A stretch of 64,000 nt of DNA, taken from Microbispora hainanensis. GTDB lineage: Bacteria > Actinomycetota > Actinomycetes > Streptosporangiales > Streptosporangiaceae. Location: the NCBI RefSeq assembly GCF_006874475.1, contig NZ_VIRM01000007.1, positions 124,001 to 188,000 on the forward strand, written 5' to 3'. Below, in pieces: positions 39,963 through 48,700 of this stretch (position 1 is its first letter; every line of letters begins with the position of its first letter). The notes beneath the pieces are model-generated. The model had not been told where the DNA came from and searched no databases. It saw only the letters and a program-made list of their open reading frames with translations. Position numbers and translations under genes: made by a program.

Positions 39963-40890
39963 GGGCGTCTCCTTTTACTTTCGGGGCGTCGAGGAAGGGA
40001 AGACGGATGGCTCCGGCCGCTACGGCGGCGATGAGGATGACGCCCTGCACGGTGAACTTCAGCGCCCCGGAGACGCCGTACAGGTTGAGCAGGGTGAACA
40101 AGGCCTCCAGGGTGAACGCCCCGGCCATCGCGGCGACGACCGTGCCGCGGCCGCCGCCGAGGACGACGCCGCCCAGGACGACCGCGGTGATCGCCTGGAA
40201 TTCCAGTCCCTGGCCGACCTGGGCGGACACTCCGGCGAACCCGCCGAGCAGGATTCCGGCCACCGCGGCGGACAGGCCGGAGAGAGTGAAGGCGATGATC
40301 CTCACCCTGGTGACCCGTACGCCGGACAGGGCGGCCGCGCGCTCGTTGTCGCCGACGGCGATGAGCGTCCTGCCGAAGTTCGCCCGCATCAGCACCACGG
40401 CCGCGACCGCGACGACCACGAGGATGAGCACGGCCCAGCCGGTCTGCCTGCCGAACATGCGGAAGGCCTGGGAGAGCGCGCCGCGCGGCGCGCCGCCCGT
40501 CCACAGGAAGACCGCGCCGGACAGCACGAGCATCATGCCGAGCGTGGTGATGAACGACGGCACGCGGAGGAGGGTCGTCACCGCACCGTTGACCAGACCG
40601 ACGACCAGGCCGAGAACGATCAGCAGGGCCAGCACCGGCCAGGTCGCCGCCTCGTCCCCGTCGATCAGGCGGGCGGCGACGACCACCTCGACGGTCACCA
40701 GCGATCCGACCGACAGGTCGAACTCGCCGGCGACGATCACCAGGTACTGCCCGGCGGCGAGGATGACCAGCGGCGCGGCGCGCCTGACGAAGGAGAGGAA
40801 CCCGGCAGGCTCGATGAAGAACGGGTTGACGATCGCGATGGCGGCCAGCAGCACCGCCAGCACCACGAGAATCGGCAGCGCACGCCTCAC
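39949..40890 (-). CDS. Ribose-type ABC permease (second)
   Basis: The 313-residue protein has about 8-10 membrane segments and RbsC-family motifs: AAGQYLVIVAGEFDLSVGS near 45-63, VGDNERAAALSGVRVTRVRI, and VVLGGVVLGGGRGTV. It is a GTG start overlapping the previous permease stop (GTGA). With the other permease it would form a heterodimeric channel. Confidence 0.93.
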   Translation of the reverse strand: MRRALPILVVLAVLLAAIAIVNPFFIEPAGFLSFVRRAAPLVILAAGQYLVIVAGEFDLSVGSLVTVEVVVAARLIDGDEAATWPVLALLIVLGLVVGLVNGAVTTLLRVPSFITTLGMMLVLSGAVFLWTGGAPRGALSQAFRMFGRQTGWAVLILVVVAVAAVVLMRANFGRTLIAVGDNERAAALSGVRVTRVRIIAFTLSGLSAAVAGILLGGFAGVSAQVGQGLEFQAITAVVLGGVVLGGGRGTVVAAMAGAFTLEALFTLLNLYGVSGALKFTVQGVILIAAVAAGAIRLPFLDAPKVKGDAHAVS

Positions 40891-41885
40891 GTCCGCCTCC
40901 TTCCGGCCAGGCCCGTACGGCGGGCGTAAACGGCGACGGCGACGACGATCACCACGCCTCGCACGACGTCCTTGAAGAAGGAGTTCACTTCCAGTTGGTT
41001 GAACACGCTGTCCAGGACGGCGAGCAGCAGCACGCCGCCCACGGTGCCCGCGACCCCGCCTCTGCCCCCGGCCAGCGCGGTGCCGCCGAGGACGACGGCG
41101 GCGATGGACTCGAGGTCGTATCCGCCGTCGGTTCCCACGGTCGGGGCTCCGGCGCCGAGCCTGCTGGCCAGCAGCAGTCCCGCGATGCCGGCACAGAGTG
41201 AGCACAGCACGTGCGTGACGACGATCACCCGGTCGGTGCGGATGCCGGACAACCTGGCGACCTCGACGTCACCGCCGACGGCGTACACCCGGTAGCCGTA
41301 TTTGGTCCGTCTGAGCAGGAACCAGGCGACGAGCGCGACCGCGGCCCAGAGCAACGCCGAGACGGGAACGGGGCCCAGCCGGTCGTAGCCAAGGTGCTGG
41401 AAGGACTCCGGCACCCGGCCGGCCGGGCCGTCGTAGAGGTCGCTCAGGATGCCCTTGATGATCAGTGAGACGCCGAGGGTGGCGATGAACGCGTGCACGC
41501 GCAACTTGCTGATCATCAGGCCGTTGACCAGCCCGACCAGTGCGCTCACTCCCATGACGGCGCCGACCGCGAGCACGATGTTGGAGTCCTGGCCCGCCAT
41601 GGTCACCGCCGCGACCAGCGAGGTGAGGCTGATCAGATAGGCGACCGACAGGTCGAGGGATCCCGCCATGATGGCCAGCGTCTGGCCTACCGCGACGATC
41701 CCGAGCGCGGCCGAGCGCTGCTGCACCCCGACGACGGTCTCCATCGTGAGGAACTGGCCACCGTCCACGGCCACCAGCGCCCAGCCCACGAGGATCACGC
41801 CGGCCAGTGCCAGGAAGACGACACTCGTGGGGTTCGCCAGCGCCGCGAACCTGGTCCTGCTGCCGGCGAGCACGTTCGGGGTCAT
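40887..41885 (-). CDS. Ribose-type ABC permease (first)
   Basis: The 332-residue protein has RbsC-family motifs: VGQTLAIMAGSLDLSVAYLI near 65-84, YAVGGDVEVARLSGIRTDRV and VVLGGTALAGGRGGV. There are about 9 membrane segments. Its ATG overlaps the ATPase stop (ATGA) and its stop overlaps the next permease start. Confidence 0.93.
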   Translation of the reverse strand: MTPNVLAGSRTRFAALANPTSVVFLALAGVILVGWALVAVDGGQFLTMETVVGVQQRSAALGIVAVGQTLAIMAGSLDLSVAYLISLTSLVAAVTMAGQDSNIVLAVGAVMGVSALVGLVNGLMISKLRVHAFIATLGVSLIIKGILSDLYDGPAGRVPESFQHLGYDRLGPVPVSALLWAAVALVAWFLLRRTKYGYRVYAVGGDVEVARLSGIRTDRVIVVTHVLCSLCAGIAGLLLASRLGAGAPTVGTDGGYDLESIAAVVLGGTALAGGRGGVAGTVGGVLLLAVLDSVFNQLEVNSFFKDVVRGVVIVVAVAVYARRTGLAGRRRT

Positions 41886-43327
41886 GCGGACACCTCGCCC
41901 GCGGCCAGGCTCATGATGGCCTCCTCTGAGGAGCCCGCGGGAAGGGTGCCCGCGATGCGGCCCTCCCGGAGCACGACGATGCGGTCGCTCATGCCGATCA
42001 GCTCGGGCAGCTCGGAGGAGATCATCATGATCGCCATGCCGTCTTCGGCCAGCTCGCGCATCAGGTCGTGGATCGCCGCCTTGGCGCCCACGTCGACCCC
42101 CCGGGTGGGCTCGTCGAACAGGAGCACCTTGGGGGCGACGGTCATCCACTTGGCGAGCACGACCTTCTGCTGGTTGCCACCGGACAGGTAGCGAACCTCC
42201 TGCTCCTCGCGGGGCGGCGTGAGCCGTACACGTTCCAGCAGGTCCCGCACCCCGCTGCGGCGAGCGCCGCGGCCTATCGCGCGGGTCACGAGAAGGGCGT
42301 TGTCGCGCACCGACTGGCGCAGGGCCAGGCCCTCGCTCTTGCGGTCCTCGGTCACCAGGCCGATGCCGGCACGGATCGCCTGGCGGACCGAGCGCGGGCG
42401 CACCGGCGTCATCTCGCCCCGGGTGAACGGCTCGGCGCCGAACAGGGCCTTGGCCAGCTCCGATCGGCCGGATCCCTGCAGCCCGGCGATGCCGACGATC
42501 TCTCCCGCGTTCAGCTTCAGGTCGATGTCGTGCAGCCGGTCGGTGCCGCCACCGGTGACCTGGAGCCGTGTCTCCCCGACCGAGGTGGAGCGTGGCGGGA
42601 AGTAACCGTTCAGATCGCGCCCGACCATGAGGCGGACCAGGTCCTCGGAGGTGACGTCCTCGGTGGCGACCGTGGTGACCAGCCTGCCGTCCTTGATGAC
42701 CGTCACGTGATCGCTGAGGTCGAACACCTCGCGCAGCCGGTGAGAGATGTAGAGCACGGCGATGCCTCGCTCCTGCAGGCGCCGCACCAGCCGGTAGAGC
42801 AGTTCCACTTCGTGCTCGGCGAGCGCGGCGGTGGGCTCGTCCATCACCACGATCCGGGCATCGAGCGACAGCGCCTTGACGATCTCCACGACCTGCTGCT
42901 GAGCGACCGACAGGCGCTTGACCGGCTGCCGGGGGCCGAAGGAGTCCTCACCCAGTTCGGCGAGCAGCCGGGCGGTCGCGGTGTCCATCGCGGTCCGGTC
43001 GACCAGGCCGCGCCGTATCGGTTCCCTGCCGAGGAAGACGTTCTCGGACACGGTCCGCTCGGGCAGCAGGTTGAACTCCTGGTAGATGATCGCCACGCCG
43101 GCGCGCTGGGCGTCCAGCGGATGGCCGAACGATACGCGCCGGCCGTCGATCTCGATCGTTCCCTCGTCGTGTTGGTGGACTCCGGCGAGGATCTTCATGA
43201 GCGTGGACTTGCCCGCTCCGTTCTCCCCCACGATCGCGTGGACCTCGCCCGGCGCGACCGCAAGGTCGACGCCGGACAACACCCGGACGCCGAAGAAGCT
43301 CTTGCCGATGCCCGTCATGGTCAGCAT
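41882..43327 (-). CDS. Ribose-type sugar ABC ATPase (two nucleotide-binding domains)
   Basis: The 481-residue protein is RbsA-like with two ABC domains. The first has Walker A GENGAGKST at 34-42, signature LSVAQQQVV and Walker B VVMDEPTAAL; the second has the usual degenerate Walker A (GLQGSGRSEL), signature LSGGNQQKV and VLLFDEPTRGVDVG. It is the first gene of the five-gene operon, whose leader contains inverted repeats. The sugar is unknown; a pentose or ketohexose fits the downstream epimerase. Confidence 0.95.
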   Translation of the reverse strand: MLTMTGIGKSFFGVRVLSGVDLAVAPGEVHAIVGENGAGKSTLMKILAGVHQHDEGTIEIDGRRVSFGHPLDAQRAGVAIIYQEFNLLPERTVSENVFLGREPIRRGLVDRTAMDTATARLLAELGEDSFGPRQPVKRLSVAQQQVVEIVKALSLDARIVVMDEPTAALAEHEVELLYRLVRRLQERGIAVLYISHRLREVFDLSDHVTVIKDGRLVTTVATEDVTSEDLVRLMVGRDLNGYFPPRSTSVGETRLQVTGGGTDRLHDIDLKLNAGEIVGIAGLQGSGRSELAKALFGAEPFTRGEMTPVRPRSVRQAIRAGIGLVTEDRKSEGLALRQSVRDNALLVTRAIGRGARRSGVRDLLERVRLTPPREEQEVRYLSGGNQQKVVLAKWMTVAPKVLLFDEPTRGVDVGAKAAIHDLMRELAEDGMAIMMISSELPELIGMSDRIVVLREGRIAGTLPAGSSEEAIMSLAAGEVSA

Positions 43328-43637
43328 CGGGTCTACTCCGCCGCGGGAACGGAAGAGAGAAAGGCCTCACGGATTCGCGTGGGGTGGTCACCCGCGGAGG
43401 CGAAGTAAGCAAGGGCCCGGCCAATGCCGCACTGCCGGGCTCTCTGGATTCTCGGCTCGGGCACGCCGTTAATACAGGTCATAAACTCGCTCCCGGCCCG
43501 GCACCCTGTCTGAGAGTGTCAGAACTTTAGGTGCGCCGCTACATAGTGCCGTGAGCGTATACACGACTTATGACTTTGGTCAAGCAAAAGGGGCATAGGG
43601 TAAAACATAAGGAAACGTCGAGTAGTAAGGAGCGCCA
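43328..43637. other. 310-bp divergent promoter region between sugar operon and ROK gene
   Basis: No gene is present. It holds an inverted repeat TCTGA-N5-TCAGA (43509-43523), the motif GTGTCAGAACTTT (43516-43528) shared with the region before the mosaic gene at 49847, and an A+T-rich stretch with CTTATG (43567-43572) and CATAAG (43606-43611) as a distant inverted pair. These are candidate ROK-protein sites. Confidence 0.55.
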
Positions 43638-44813
43638 GTGGCTCAGGGCATGCCCGGCGGGACCGGAGCGGGAGCACTCCTGTCGATCCTGCGTGACGGG
43701 CGGGCGCGTACCCGCGCTGAGCTGGTCCAGCTCACTGGTCTGTCAAGAAGCGCGGTGTCCCAGCGGATCGACGCTCTGCTGCACCAGCGCCTGATCCTGC
43801 CCGCCGAGGACACGACCCCATCGGGCGGCAGGCCCGCCACCGCCTTCTCCTTCCACCGTGCGGCCCGCATCGTGCTCGCCGCCGACCTCGGCGTCACCCA
43901 CGCCAGGATCGCCGCCAGCGACCTGGGTGGAGCGGTCCTGGCGGAACGTGCCGCCGACCTGCCCATCGACCGCGGACCTGAGCCGACGTTGGGCTGGGTT
44001 CTCGACACCTTCCGCGAACTGCTCGCCGAGTGCGGCCGCCCGGCGTCGGACGTGTGCGGAGTCGGCGTCGGCCTCCCCGGCCCTGTGGACCACGCGAGCG
44101 GCACGGCGGTCAGCCCACCGATCATGCCGGGCTGGGACGGCTTCCCCGTACCCGGCTGGCTCGGCGAGCGGCTCGGCGTTCCGGTGCTCGTCGACAACGA
44201 CGTGAACATCATGACGCTGGGCGAGCACTGGGCCGTCCACCCCGAGGTCGAGCATCTGATCTTCGTCAAGGCGGGCACCGGCATCGGCTGTGGCATCATC
44301 GCCGGACGCCGGCTGCATCGCGGCGCCCGAGGCGCTGCGGGGGATATCGGCCACATTCGCATACCCACCATCGACCAGGTGCAGTGCCGCTGCGGCTACG
44401 CCGGCTGCCTGGAGGCCGTGGCCGGCGGCGCGGCCCTGGCCGCCCGCCTCCGCGACGCGGGGCTTGACGTCGCCGACGGCCGGGATGTCGTCCGTCTCAC
44501 CAAGGAAGGCAATCCCCTTGCCATCCGCCTCGTCCGGCAGGGCGGCAGAGAGGTCGGCAGCGCGCTCGCCTCGATCGTCAACTTCTTCAACCCCACCATG
44601 ATCGTGATCGGCGGCGACCTGGTCGAAGCGGGCGATCACCTTTTGGCGGGCGTCCGCGAAATGATTTACGGCCGCTCGTTGCCACTGGCCACCCAGAGTC
44701 TCAGCATCCGTGCGAGCAAACTCGGTGACCGGGCGGGCGTCACCGGCGCCGCTGTCATGGTCATCGAGCGCATCCTGGATCCGGAAACCGTCGACCGGTC
44801 ATTTACCACGTGA
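43638..44813 (+). CDS. ROK-family transcriptional regulator of the sugar operon
   Basis: The 391-residue protein has an N-terminal winged helix (RTRAELVQLTGLSRSAVSQR near 20-40) and a ROK sugar-kinase-like domain (LAADLGVTHARIAASDLGG, GVGVGLPGPVD, VDNDVNIMTLGEH). The zinc motif is present as H-x11-C-x-C-x4-C (HIRIPTIDQVQCRCGYAGCLE). The kinase aspartate region is kept, but such regulators usually do not phosphorylate. AAGGAG lies five bases before the GTG. It is divergent from the sugar ABC operon, which it likely represses until the sugar binds. Confidence 0.94.
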   Translation: MAQGMPGGTGAGALLSILRDGRARTRAELVQLTGLSRSAVSQRIDALLHQRLILPAEDTTPSGGRPATAFSFHRAARIVLAADLGVTHARIAASDLGGAVLAERAADLPIDRGPEPTLGWVLDTFRELLAECGRPASDVCGVGVGLPGPVDHASGTAVSPPIMPGWDGFPVPGWLGERLGVPVLVDNDVNIMTLGEHWAVHPEVEHLIFVKAGTGIGCGIIAGRRLHRGARGAAGDIGHIRIPTIDQVQCRCGYAGCLEAVAGGAALAARLRDAGLDVADGRDVVRLTKEGNPLAIRLVRQGGREVGSALASIVNFFNPTMIVIGGDLVEAGDHLLAGVREMIYGRSLPLATQSLSIRASKLGDRAGVTGAAVMVIERILDPETVDRSFTT

Positions 44814-44878
44814 CTTCTGTCAAATCAATGTCTTGTATTCCGCCGCTACAGGAGCCGGACGCGTTCCCCGGAATATCC

Positions 44879-44907
44879 GGACCACCCCTTCGGCGAAGGG
44901 GTGGTCC
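44879..44907. terminator. Hairpin terminator after the ROK gene
   Basis: GGACCACCCCTT (44879-44890) pairs with AAGGGGTGGTCC (44896-44907) around a 5-base loop, followed by a T-rich GTTTCCTTTC. It lies 66 bases after the ROK stop and 27 bases beyond the converging gene's stop, serving both. Confidence 0.85.
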
Positions 44908-44933
44908 GTTTCCTTTCTGCTCCAGGCGCCGGT

Positions 44934-45575
44934 TCAGGACTGGTTGAAAAGCGACAGGGTGATGGTGGAGTGGTATTCGCCGGCGGCGACGTCGACCGGA
45001 GTGCGCAGGGCCAGATCGGCGTTGACCTCCGAAGTGCCGATCTCCTCCGCGGAGTTCGCGATCGACACGAGCAGCTCCTGGCCCGCCAGGCCCACGGCCG
45101 GAGCCTCGCTGCCATCGGAGATGACGCTGGAGACCGGCTCACCGGCCGCCACCGCACCGGTGGAGGAGTCGCTCAGCAGGCGAGGCTTCCACCCCAGGTA
45201 TTCCGGGCCGATGGTCTTGCCCGGGTCGTCGGCCGCGACGAACTGGCCGGCCTGGCCGACGACCGCCCAGTATTCGCCGTCGGGGATCTCCTCGGGGGTG
45301 CGGGTGTCGGTCACGGTCACGGTGGGCAGGGTGCCGGTGAACTGGCGGGCGGCGGCGTCCGATCCGTTCTCCTCCAGCGACACCCCGCTGTTGTCGGCCA
45401 CCGTCATCGACAGCTGTCCGGGCGTGGTGGTGGGCTCGATGTTCACCGACACGTCGATGCCGTCGCCAGAGCCGTCGCCGGGTCCGTCGGCCGCCATCGC
45501 GGGACCGACCACACCCGAAAGCGCCAGGCCGAGCACCGACGCAGCCAGCATCTGGGCGGCTTTCTTGGTCTTCAC
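44934..45575 (-). CDS. Small secreted protein, beta-rich, unknown function
   Basis: The 213-residue protein has a signal peptide ending near GPAMA|AD. The mature part is acidic, Thr/Val-rich and predicted all-beta: SVNIEPTTTPGQLSMTVADN, LPTVTVTDTRTPEE, AAGEYHSTITLSLF at the end. This resembles the WxL-like or fimbria-like surface proteins that end in YxxTITLTL, but no WxL motif is visible. A GGAG lies eight bases before the GTG start. It follows the mosaic oxidoreductase gene after a hairpin and a repeat, and may be partly co-transcribed with it. Confidence 0.8.
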   Translation of the reverse strand: MKTKKAAQMLAASVLGLALSGVVGPAMAADGPGDGSGDGIDVSVNIEPTTTPGQLSMTVADNSGVSLEENGSDAAARQFTGTLPTVTVTDTRTPEEIPDGEYWAVVGQAGQFVAADDPGKTIGPEYLGWKPRLLSDSSTGAVAAGEPVSSVISDGSEAPAVGLAGQELLVSIANSAEEIGTSEVNADLALRTPVDVAAGEYHSTITLSLFNQS

Positions 45576-45608
45576 GTGATGACTCCATCTTTTGGGAGGC
45601 GGGGGGTG

Positions 45609-45642
45609 CGGGGCCGGCCGATCGTCGGGCCGGCCGGCCCCG
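45609..45642. terminator. GC-rich hairpin between mosaic gene and small secreted-protein gene
   Basis: CGGGGCCGGCCG (45609-45620) pairs with CGGCCGGCCCCG (45631-45642) around a 10-base loop. It lies downstream of the mosaic gene and before the next gene on the same strand, so it may end or attenuate transcription. Confidence 0.55.
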
Positions 45643-45650
45643 GTCAGTAC

Positions 45651-45706
45651 TGTTCAGCGTGGATTGTTCAGTGCGGATTGTTCAGTGCGGATTGTTCAGT
45701 GCGGCG
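45651..45706. repeat. 14-bp tandem repeat (four copies) after the mosaic gene
   Basis: TGTTCAGTGCGGAT-type units start at 45651, 45665, 45679 and 45693; the two inner copies are identical. The array abuts the stop codon at 45708. It is intergenic and beside the GC-rich hairpin. A slippage product is likely; no function is seen. Confidence 0.85.
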
Positions 45707-45707
45707 G

Positions 45708-48700
45708 TCAGGCGCAGCTGATCGCGTTGTAGGCGGCGTCGTAGGTCGAGGTGACCTGCTTGCCGTCGATCGTCGCGGTCCCCTCGACAGTCGCCTTGCC
45801 CGCGCCGATCTGCCCGGCACGCGCGTTGAAGGACTGGTACGCCTGCTTGCCCGGGGCCACGTCGGCCACGGTCTTCGAGCCGTACGGGGTGGTCAGCGTG
45901 ATCGTCGCCGGAACGTCGGAGTCGTTGACCGCCGTCACCGCCACGTACGCCGACGTGCCCACGCAGCGGGACGAGGCGGTCACGGTCAGCGGGACGCCGG
46001 GAGAGGAGGACACCGGAGTGAAGGCGAACCGCTGGTTGTCGTCGTTGCTGCAGGTCCACTGGATCAACGCGGCGCCGTCGGCCGTGGATCTGCCGTTGAT
46101 GTCGAGGCACAGGCCGCTCACCGCCGAACTGACCTGGTAGGCGTCTCCGGATGGGACGAGATAGAACCTCTGGTTGACCTGGTCCTGATGTCCGTCGGGA
46201 TGGCAGGCGTACTGGACGAGCTGGGTGCCCGTCGCGGTCGATCCTCTCGGCACGTCAAGGCACTTGCCGCTCTTGACGTTCTTGAGCTGGTAGGCCCCGG
46301 CGGTGAAGGGAATGGCCTCCCACTGCTGCTCGCCGCCCTCCGTCGCACTCATCTGCACGATCTTGGCGTCATCGGCGGTCGAGGCGTCCTGCGGCGCGAC
46401 GTACTTGCCGCTGTGCTTGGCGGAGACGGTGTACACACCCGCGGCCCCTCCACCGACCGTGATCGTCGTGACCATGCCTATCCACTTCGTGCCGTCGAAG
46501 CCCGAGTGGAGCCTGCAGATGACCGTCCAGGTCCCTTCCCGATCCAAGGTGTACGAGACCGGCGGGCCTCCCGGCGAGACGGCGCCCTTGGTGACCTCGA
46601 AGACGTCGCCGCCGTTCGGGTCCGGGTTGCCGCCGGGCGGCACTAGCCAGACATCGTGCGGCATCGCCGCATCCGGCGCGTTGAAGTGCCAGGTGATGGT
46701 GCCACCGCGGGCGATCTCGCAGTTGTCGGGGCTCCACGCCGTGCCCATGGCGTAGATGTCGCACGTCGTGGGGAGCGTCCTGCCGCCGTCGAGCACCGTG
46801 AAGACGGCGCTCTGCGAGGTGGAGGTGTTACCGGAGTAATCCGTGGCCCGGTAGTCGACGGTGTACTTCCCCGGGGTCTTGAACGGGACCGGCGCGTCGT
46901 AGGCGGTCCACTCTCCGCCGTTGACGCGATACTCGACCTTCTCCACCCCGGCACAACCGACGTCGTTGGCGGTGAGCTTGAGCGTGGCCGAGTCGATATA
47001 GGTGTTCTGCTGGCTGGGGTGGGCCCGGCCCTCGATCTGGTTCGACACCGTCGGTGCCTGGGTGTCCTCGGCGCACGTGGTCTGGGGCTTGAACTCGATC
47101 TTGACCAGCTCCATCTTCATCGTGGAGTTGATCTGGTTGCGGCAGCAGCCGAAGGTCCAGCGGCCCATGTAGAGGGCGCCGTCGGGCCCGAACCTGGTCG
47201 GGATCACGAAGCTGTTGTTCGGCGTGCCGAAGTGGTTGACCGGCAGCCAGTCGTTGACCCGGAGCATCTGGTTGTTGTCCTCCCGCAGGCGGACCTCCTT
47301 CCAGAACCCGTTGTCGGCGCCCCGGTTGGTGATCAGCCACGAGCCGTCGTAGTAGGGCGGGAAGGCGCCGGGACCGTAGCTGTCCTTGTATCGGTAGACC
47401 GGGCCGGTGACCGGCTGCATGCCACCGGAGCCCAGGTCGCCGAAGGCCAGCGGATCCTGGCTGCCCGGGTTGCCGGGGTACTTGCGCCAGATCGTCGCCG
47501 GCTTGGCGGGGCCGGGGATCTCATCCAGGCCCTGGAAAGTGGGCTGCGAGCTCGTGCCCCCCGGCGGAGCCCAGGTGAGGTCGGACGGGATCTTGTCGAG
47601 CGAGCAGTCGTACTGCTGGCCGGTCGAGGAGTTGGTCTCGTAGTTCCATCGCCACGTGGTGTTGGTCTTCGAGTTGTCGCCGACGCAGAACGGCCAGCCC
47701 TGGAAGCTTGGCTTGTCGACCAGATCCCATTCACAGGTGCCGGCCGGGGCGCGATCGGCCTGGTCCACCGAGTTGTCGTGGCAGTATTCGCCGACGACGA
47801 CCGTGCCCGGATGCGCGGGGTCGACGTGCACCGTGAAGGGCTGCCGGAAGCCCATCGCGTAGATCTCCGGCCGGGTCTTCGGGGTCCCGGGCGGGAACAT
47901 GTTGCCCTCGGGAACCGTGTAGGTCTTGTCCAGGCCGGGGTCCTGGGCGCTCGGGATGTCGTCGATCGGCTTGACGCGCAGGATCTTGCCGCGCAGGTCG
48001 GCGGTGTTGGCCGCCGTCTTGCGCGCGTCCCAGCGCTCGGAGGCGCGATGGTCCATCGGTGGGTAGCGGTTGTGGCCGGGCGCGTTCGGCGAGGTGTCGT
48101 CGCCGACACCGAGGTAGAGGTTGCCCTCGGAGTCGAACACCAGGCCCGCGCCGCCGACATGGCCGGGGCCGTTGTCGGTGGGGCCGCCCGGGAAGCCTGA
48201 CGGGTTGCCCGAGATCTTCGCCTTGGGCACGCGCAGGATCTCCCGCTCATCGTACGGATGTGCCGGGTCACCGGCTCCGCCCGCCTGTGCGGGCACGAAC
48301 GCGGTGCCGGCCTCGTTCAGCGTGAAGCGGCTGATCACGTTGTAGCCGACCGTCTGCTGGTTGCCCGTGGTCGGCCAGTCGGGGTTGCGCGGGGAGTAGT
48401 AGACATAGATGTCGCGCTTGTCCGGCTTCGACAGGTCGAAGCCCGGCTCCAGGCTCATCCCCAGCACGCCGTCTTCGGAGTTGCCGTGGTCGGCGCGCGT
48501 CGGGATCGTCGCGACCGTGGTCGAGTTGTTCGGCGGGCCCTTCGGATCGTGCATCTTCACGTAGCCCTGGGTCTGGTAGCCCGTCGCGGGACCGATCTCG
48601 GTCCAGTAGAGCTTGCCGTCCCGCGCCACGTCGAGAGCCATCGGGCCGTTGGCGTTGTCGACCAGGGTCGTACGGGTGAAGTTCGACCAGACGGTGCCCG

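Noticed and set aside
45651-45706. CRISPR-like array
   Set aside because: Units of 14 bases are directly adjacent without spacers and no cas genes are present, so it is an ordinary tandem repeat. The same holds for the other short repeats.
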